Shown here one piece after another: positions 5,975 through 9,723 of a stretch of DNA of 12,302 nucleotides (positions are counted from its first letter, which is position 1; each line of letters opens with the position of its first letter). The translations under genes and the position numbers were made by a program. This DNA is from Methanosarcinales archaeon (GTDB lineage Archaea > Halobacteriota > Syntropharchaeia > Alkanophagales > Methanospirareceae). The notes under the pieces were generated by a model that saw nothing but the letters and a program-made list of their open reading frames with translations, did no database searches and was not told the origin of the DNA. The stretch lies in the NCBI GenBank assembly GCA_025464585.1, contig JAODGL010000061.1:3660-15961 (forward strand). Direction: 5' to 3'.

Positions 5975-6829
5975 ATGAATTCGATTCAGCCGAAACGAAT
6001 TGGAATGGTATGCAGGGGTGAGCCAGGGGATGTATTAGTGTTGAAAAGGCTGATTGAGTACGTGGGTGACAAAGCGGAAGTTATACTGGACGAAAAGACG
6101 GCACACGAGCTCAAAAAGGAAGAGCAAGGCATGAAAATAGGCGAGATGGTTGTTGATTTTTTGATTTGCGTTGGTGGTGACGGTACAATTCTAAGGACGC
6201 TTCATTATTTGAAAAGCACTACGCCAGTATTAGGGATAAATATGGGTGCTATCGGATTTTTAGCAGAAGTGCAGCCAGAAAATGCCATTTCTGTACTCAC
6301 GAGGATATTGGAAGGGTTTGAGGTGGAGAGGAGAGAGAGGCTTTCGGTAGAAGTGAGCGGCGAAAGGATGCCTTATGCAATGAATGAAGCGGTAGTAATA
6401 ACATCGAAGCCCGGGAAAATGCTGCATTTCGCGATCTTTGTGGATGACGATGAGTTAGAGAGATTAAGAGCAGATGGTGTTGTTTTTGCCACGCCTACTG
6501 GTAGCACTGCGTATGCGATGTCCGCCGGCGGACCGATTGTAGATCCAAAGGTGGATGCAGCTATAATAGTGCCAATTGCACCTTTTAAACTCTCTGCCAG
6601 ACCTACTGTGGTGGATATAAATACCATGATAAGTTTAGAGCTTTTTGGGATGAAGGAAGCAGAGTTGGTCATAGATGGGCAGTTTTACCGTGGAATAGGA
6701 AAAGAAGACAGGATTAGCATTACAAGAGGAGAACCTGCTTTTTTTGTGAAAATACGGGATAAGCACTTTTTAAAACTCCGTGACAAACTACGAAGTGAGG
6801 ATGAGAGAGAAATGAAAAGATTAATATAG
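5975..6829 (+). CDS. nadK: NAD kinase
   Basis: The enzyme phosphorylates NAD to NADP with ATP or polyphosphate. The 284-aa protein has the hallmark GGDGT loop (residues 67-71, catalytic Asp69), the NE motif (137-138, MNEAV) and the glycine-rich GSTAYAMSAGGPIV (176-189), then an all-beta C-terminal region with ELVIDGQ. It is not fused to an inositol-phosphatase domain as in some methanogens. The ATG at 5975 directly abuts the NAC stop, and the GGGGGATGA just upstream can act as ribosome-binding site. It forms an operon with NAC and, 36 bp downstream, the PRC-barrel gene. Confidence 0.96.
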   Translation: MNSIQPKRIGMVCRGEPGDVLVLKRLIEYVGDKAEVILDEKTAHELKKEEQGMKIGEMVVDFLICVGGDGTILRTLHYLKSTTPVLGINMGAIGFLAEVQPENAISVLTRILEGFEVERRERLSVEVSGERMPYAMNEAVVITSKPGKMLHFAIFVDDDELERLRADGVVFATPTGSTAYAMSAGGPIVDPKVDAAIIVPIAPFKLSARPTVVDINTMISLELFGMKEAELVIDGQFYRGIGKEDRISITRGEPAFFVKIRDKHFLKLRDKLRSEDEREMKRLI

Positions 6830-6865
6830 AGGTATATAGAAACAGAAATAGTAAAAAGGAGAAGA

Positions 6866-7132
6866 ATGAAGATGGAAAAAATATCTGCGCAAAAATTGAC
6901 TGATAAACTGGTTATGGATTCAGAAGGGACCGAGATGGGGGTATTGCATAACGTAGTAGTAGATGCAGGGACAGGTACGTTGATAGAACTTGTAGTCAAA
7001 CCTGCTACCGAGCTTGACACACGCAGGTTCAGAAAGGAGGGTAACTATATCCTTATGCCGTTCGACGCGGTGAAAGCAGTAGGGGACGTTATAGTAGTGG
7101 ATAGTGAGAAGATACAGACACATGCGCAATAA
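6866..7132 (+). CDS. PRC-barrel domain protein
   Basis: The 88-aa single-domain protein fits the PRC-barrel family: a short helix (EKISAQKLTDKLVMD), then SEGTEMGVLHNVVVDAGTGT, LIELVVKP and YILMPFDAVKAVGDVIVVD strands. Archaeal stand-alone PRC-barrels are widespread; some have been linked to RNA metabolism and, in haloarchaea, to cell division (CdpB type). This one cannot be assigned to a subgroup by eye. AGGAG at 6857-6861 precedes two in-frame ATGs, at 6866 and 6872; the second has the more usual spacing. It ends the NAC - NAD kinase run, and a heptad repeat array begins 8 bp after its stop. Confidence 0.88.
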   Translation: MKMEKISAQKLTDKLVMDSEGTEMGVLHNVVVDAGTGTLIELVVKPATELDTRRFRKEGNYILMPFDAVKAVGDVIVVDSEKIQTHAQ

Positions 7133-7140
7133 AGAGTGGA

Positions 7141-7196
7141 AAAATCCAAATTCCAAGCACCAAATCTTATTTGGGATTTAGAGTTTGGAATTTAAA
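7141..7196. repeat. Fold-back heptad array next to the tRNA-Arg 3' end
   Basis: Eight consecutive 7-base units share one register, from AAAATCC at 7141 to ATTTAAA at 7190. The left half contains AAATTCC and AAGCACC; the right half contains ATTTGGG and GTTTGGA. The halves are inverted: 7148-7166 pairs with 7175-7193 over 19 positions with 3 non-Watson-Crick positions, giving a long hairpin. It ends 5 bp from the tRNA-Arg discriminator base. Confidence 0.8.
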
Positions 7197-7201
7197 AGGT
7201 A

Positions 7202-7276
7202 CGGGCGTGACGGGATTTGAACCCGTGATTTGCAGCTTAGGAGGCTGCCGCCATGTCCTAACTAGGCCACACGCCC
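7202..7276 (-). tRNA. tRNA-Arg (anticodon CCU)
   Basis: Read on the minus strand, the acceptor stem GGGCGUG/CACGCCC is perfect, with discriminator G. The anticodon stem GCAGC/GCUGC encloses CUCCUAA, giving anticodon CCU (codon AGG). The T arm is ACGGG-UUCAAAU-CCCGU. There is no encoded CCA or intron. It is divergent from the RecJ-like gene. Confidence 0.95.
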
Positions 7277-7306
7277 TGGATAGTTTACTCACACTTTTAC
7301 TACGGA

Positions 7307-7315
7307 TTTAATAAA
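7307..7315. promoter_or_regulatory. Shared TATA-like element between tRNA-Arg and recJ-like gene
   Basis: TTTAATAAA is nearly symmetrical. It lies about 30 bp from the tRNA-Arg 5' end on one side. On the other it lies about 20 bp before the GTG at 7333 and 48 bp before the ATG at 7363. It could serve either direction. Confidence 0.45.
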
Positions 7316-7362
7316 GAAAAACTTTTTGATTTGTGGATGTTCATTCTATTTATTACAATACG

Positions 7363-8769
7363 ATGTCGGTGCAAAAGGCAGTGGAAAAAGCAGTAAAGAT
7401 AACAAAAAAACATGAATACGCAAGGGTAGTTTCGCATTATGACGCAGATGGGATAACTTCTGCCGGAATCATCTGCAATGCCTTGCTCCGACAAGGAATA
7501 CAGTTCCACACGACGATTGTAACTAATTTGGAGCAGTCTTTTATACAAGGGTTAAATGATGAGCTTATTATATTTTGCGATATGGGAACCGCGCAATTGG
7601 ATTTGCTCTTGAAGCATCTCAAAGAGAGGGATGTCATAATCATTGATCACCATACGCCACCTTTAATTCCCTCAACCACAAGCAACGAGCTTATTTCTTC
7701 GCTACCATCCTCTTTTGTCCACATAAACCCCTGTCTCTCAACAAGCAAGAACGAGGAGGAGATGGTTAGTGAGGTTTGTGCTGCGGGTCTCTCTTATCTC
7801 GTGGCAAGGTGCTTGTCGGATGATGAAAAGGGTAACATAGACCTCGCCGGACTTGCAGTTGCGGGGGCATTGGGAGATAAAATAGGGATGGACAGAGGGA
7901 TAAACAAAATGATTCTGGATGAAGCGATAAAAGCTCGTGTCATTTCGGCTAAAAAGGGCTTGAAACTCGGGGATGGAAAAATTCGCGATTTGATTCTTTT
8001 CTCCACCGACCCGTACATCCCGCTCATGGGTAAAGTTGAGTGGGTGGATGCATTCTTGAAAAAAGTGGATATTGAAGGCGATACGAGATTAAGCGATTTA
8101 GAAGAGGAAGAGGAAAAGCGATTAACCACTGCTTTGCTATCGTTATCAGGCGAGTCAAAAGCAGGAGCAGGCATCCGCGAGGACGATTTGGTTGGAACCA
8201 CGTATATTTTAAATTCTGAGGTGGTAAAGAACAGTATAGATTTTATGAGAATGGTGGATGCCTGTGGTCGGTTTGGAAAAGCAGGCGTTGGATTAGGGCT
8301 GTGTCTGCGCGAGAAGAAAATGATTGAAGAAGCAACTTCGCTATACATGAAGTTTCAAAGTAAACTTGTTTCTGAGTTGAATAGAATCGAGAGCGCCGGG
8401 GGCAATGAGATAAAAGAGTTACCTAACATCTTCTATTTTTACGTGCATGAAAGAGGCATAACCGGCGTTTTAGCTGGCATACTCGCTGAATATTTATACA
8501 CAGGAAAGCCGGTAATCGTGTTAAATAAGAAAGCTGGATTAGGAGCAGAAACGAAAATATCCGCAAGATGTAATAAAAAGCTTCTATCAGCGCGCAATGG
8601 AATAAACCTTGCAAAGGCAATGGAGAGAGCATCGAAAGAAGTAGAGGGTTTTGGTGGTGGGCATCCTGTTGCAGCGGGAGCGTCTATTCCCGTGGGGTCT
8701 GAGGATAAATTCATTGCCACCCTCGACCGGATAATAGGGGAGCAGAGGAGAAAAAAATTAGATTTTTGA
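7363..8769 (+). CDS. RecJ/GAN-like DHH-family exonuclease
   Basis: This single-strand nuclease family acts in DNA repair and, as GAN, with the archaeal CMG-like replisome through GINS; RNA exonuclease activity is also known for archaeal members. The 468-aa product has motif I SHYDADGITSAGI (residues 24-36), CDMGT (72-76), the signature DHHTP (95-99), a middle region with LAGLAVAGALGD, DACGRFGKAGVGLGLCL (300-315) and the C-terminal DHHA1 motif GGGHPVAAGA (431-440). All metal ligands seem present. ATG 7363 fits family N-termini (SVQKAVEKAVKITKKH), but no Shine-Dalgarno precedes it. A GTG at 7333, 30 bases upstream and close to the expected transcription start, would give a leaderless form. Its 3' end overlaps a stranded frame on the other strand by 12 bases. 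Confidence 0.92.
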   Translation: MSVQKAVEKAVKITKKHEYARVVSHYDADGITSAGIICNALLRQGIQFHTTIVTNLEQSFIQGLNDELIIFCDMGTAQLDLLLKHLKERDVIIIDHHTPPLIPSTTSNELISSLPSSFVHINPCLSTSKNEEEMVSEVCAAGLSYLVARCLSDDEKGNIDLAGLAVAGALGDKIGMDRGINKMILDEAIKARVISAKKGLKLGDGKIRDLILFSTDPYIPLMGKVEWVDAFLKKVDIEGDTRLSDLEEEEEKRLTTALLSLSGESKAGAGIREDDLVGTTYILNSEVVKNSIDFMRMVDACGRFGKAGVGLGLCLREKKMIEEATSLYMKFQSKLVSELNRIESAGGNEIKELPNIFYFYVHERGITGVLAGILAEYLYTGKPVIVLNKKAGLGAETKISARCNKKLLSARNGINLAKAMERASKEVEGFGGGHPVAAGASIPVGSEDKFIATLDRIIGEQRRKKLDF

Positions 8770-8889
8770 AGCGTCGGAAGTCTCTTTTACCTTATTCAAT
8801 CTCTCGTCCATCTTGTTTAATAATTCACTAAGTCTATTCTGGGTATCCCGTATCCCATCCAGTATTTTTTGCGTCCTGTGCTCTTCTTT
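8758..8889 (-). pseudogene. Stranded coiled-coil reading frame without a start
   Basis: The minus frame reads KEEHRTQKILDGIRDTQNR onward through LSELLNKMDERLNKVKET to a stop at 8758-8760. It is a clean heptad-type coiled coil, clearly unlike random sequence. It has no start codon upstream. The frame passes into a heptad repeat array at 8887 and meets a stop at about 8920. The only ATG inside leaves 17 residues. It may be the cut-off C-terminus of the AtpZ-like gene on the other side of the array, whose frame is different, or of an unrelated lost gene. Confidence 0.45.
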
Positions 8890-8966
8890 TGGAATTTGGG
8901 ATTTGGAAATTGTTTGTGACTAAACCCTTTCGCAGAGCTCACGATGCTTAGAATTTGGGATTTGGA
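8887..8966 (+). repeat. Paired heptad arrays with exact 15-bp direct repeats
   Basis: GAATTTGGGATTTGG occurs identically at 8892-8906 and 8951-8965. Each copy is embedded in 7-base units (TTTTGGA, ATTTGGG). Between them lie 44 bp of unrelated sequence (8907-8950) ending in GATGCTTA, a variant of the GGTGCTT unit. The arrangement supplies the stop codon and last residues (YPNPNPKF) of the AtpZ-like gene. Confidence 0.75.
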
Positions 8967-9223
8967 TTTGGATACTTCTCCTTCATCACGACAAGGTAAG
9001 AAATAAACAATCCGAAAAAAAAGCCGAGAAGAGAGAAAGAAAGAGAAAAGGCAAAGCCCACTATGCTATTTCCTAATCCTTTACCGAGCGCATAGCCACC
9101 GAATAAGCCGATGATGGTGAGAGCGGAAATAAGAATAGCAAAGGGAAGGGCTTGAAAAAAAATGTTGCTTCTGAGCTTCCCTTTTATCTTCTCAAATAGC
9201 CTTCCTTCATTCCTATTTTGCAT
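8948..9223 (-). CDS. Small two-helix membrane protein, AtpZ/AtpI-like
   Basis: The 91-aa product has a basic N-terminus (residues 1-19) and two transmembrane helices at about 21-48 and 50-78. The turn GGYALGKGLGNS resembles the GGYxLDxxLG turn of AtpZ/AtpI proteins, which are associated with assembly of, or ions for, rotary ATP synthases. It lies 37 bp downstream of ATP synthase subunit K on the same strand, which supports an ATPase link. Both ends are odd. The only ATG, at 9223, lies inside a heptad array and lacks a Shine-Dalgarno. The C-terminal YPNPNPKF plus stop is encoded by another array. The original gene may have been longer. The family call is by pattern only. Confidence 0.6.
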   Translation of the reverse strand: MQNRNEGRLFEKIKGKLRSNIFFQALPFAILISALTIIGLFGGYALGKGLGNSIVGFAFSLSFSLLGFFFGLFISYLVVMKEKYPNPNPKF

Positions 9224-9262
9224 TTTGGGCTTTGCGCTATGCGTTATTTGCTATGTGCTATT
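9214..9262. repeat. Heptad array between subunit K and the AtpZ-like gene
   Basis: Seven successive 7-base units run in register from TATTTTG at 9214 to TGCTATT at 9256, including CATTTTG, CGCTATG and TGCTATG. It fills the gap between the two genes. It overlaps the subunit K stop codon (9261-9263) and supplies the start codon of the AtpZ-like gene. The unit differs from the GGATTTT type but the periodicity is the same. Confidence 0.7.
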
Positions 9263-9578
9263 ATATCTTCGTCCAGAGCATGAATGCGATTAAAAGCCCG
9301 TATATGGCGACAGCTTCTGCGAGCGCAACGAAAATCAGCACGCGACCAAATATTTCGGGCTTCTCCGCCGTAGCTCCCGTAGCTGCTGCTCCGGTAGCTG
9401 ATATTGCAATGCCCGCACCAATTCCCGCTCCTGCCATCGCAATACCTGCCCCCAGTGCTATCAATCCGCTATTTGTAGCTCCTCCAGCCGCTGTTTCTTC
9501 TTGCGCAGACGCAACTCCTACTCCTGCGAAGAACAAGAGCAAACCAAGCGTAAATGCAAACGCGTATTTCGATTTCAT
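9261..9578 (-). CDS. ahaK: A-type ATP synthase subunit K (rotor ring proteolipid)
   Basis: This is the ion-binding c-ring subunit of the A1Ao ATP synthase. The 105-aa precursor has a cleavable-looking signal peptide (MKSKYAFAFTLGLLLFFAG, then VGVASAQ|EE at about residue 26). A glycine-rich helix follows (about 38-62, GAGIAMAGAGIGAGIAIS), then a polar loop ATAEKPEIFGR and helix 2 (80-102, LIFVALAEAVAIYGLLIAFM) with the ion-carrying Glu88. Many relatives have Pro before this Glu; here it is Ala87. The ATG at 9578 is used because GGGGTGAT lies 10 bases upstream. The longer frame to 9671 would run through the promoter and lose the signal peptide. No other ATP synthase subunits lie in the window, although K is normally inside the aha/atp operon. 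It probably forms a unit with the AtpZ-like gene. Confidence 0.9.
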   Translation of the reverse strand: MKSKYAFAFTLGLLLFFAGVGVASAQEETAAGGATNSGLIALGAGIAMAGAGIGAGIAISATGAAATGATAEKPEIFGRVLIFVALAEAVAIYGLLIAFMLWTKI

Positions 9579-9634
9579 ATCTATCTCTATCACCCCTTTC
9601 TTTTCTTTATATCGAAAAGGTATATTTATTAAGG

Positions 9635-9643
9635 TATATAAAA
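9635..9643 (-). promoter_or_regulatory. TATA box of the subunit K gene
   Basis: On the minus strand CACTTTTATATACC is an excellent archaeal BRE/TATA match, 57 bp before the ATG at 9578. AAGGTATAT is repeated at 9617-9625 and 9631-9639, so a second weaker TATA-like copy or an operator-like direct repeat (14-bp spacing) overlaps it. Confidence 0.65.
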
Positions 9644-9723
9644 GTGAATGTTTTTTCAAATTCTTTTGCAATATCTGGCTTAAGATGGTTTCAACATGCT
9701 AAGTTTTGTCTTCTGCTTTTCAC

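Noticed and set aside
7141..7196. Possible CRISPR-like repeat
   Set aside because: The units are 7 bases, degenerate and contiguous, with no spacers. None of the loci shows repeat-spacer alternation.
9579..9671. N-terminal extension of subunit K to 9671
   Set aside because: It would cover the TATA box and place 31 non-conserved residues before a clear signal peptide. A good Shine-Dalgarno precedes the ATG at 9578.
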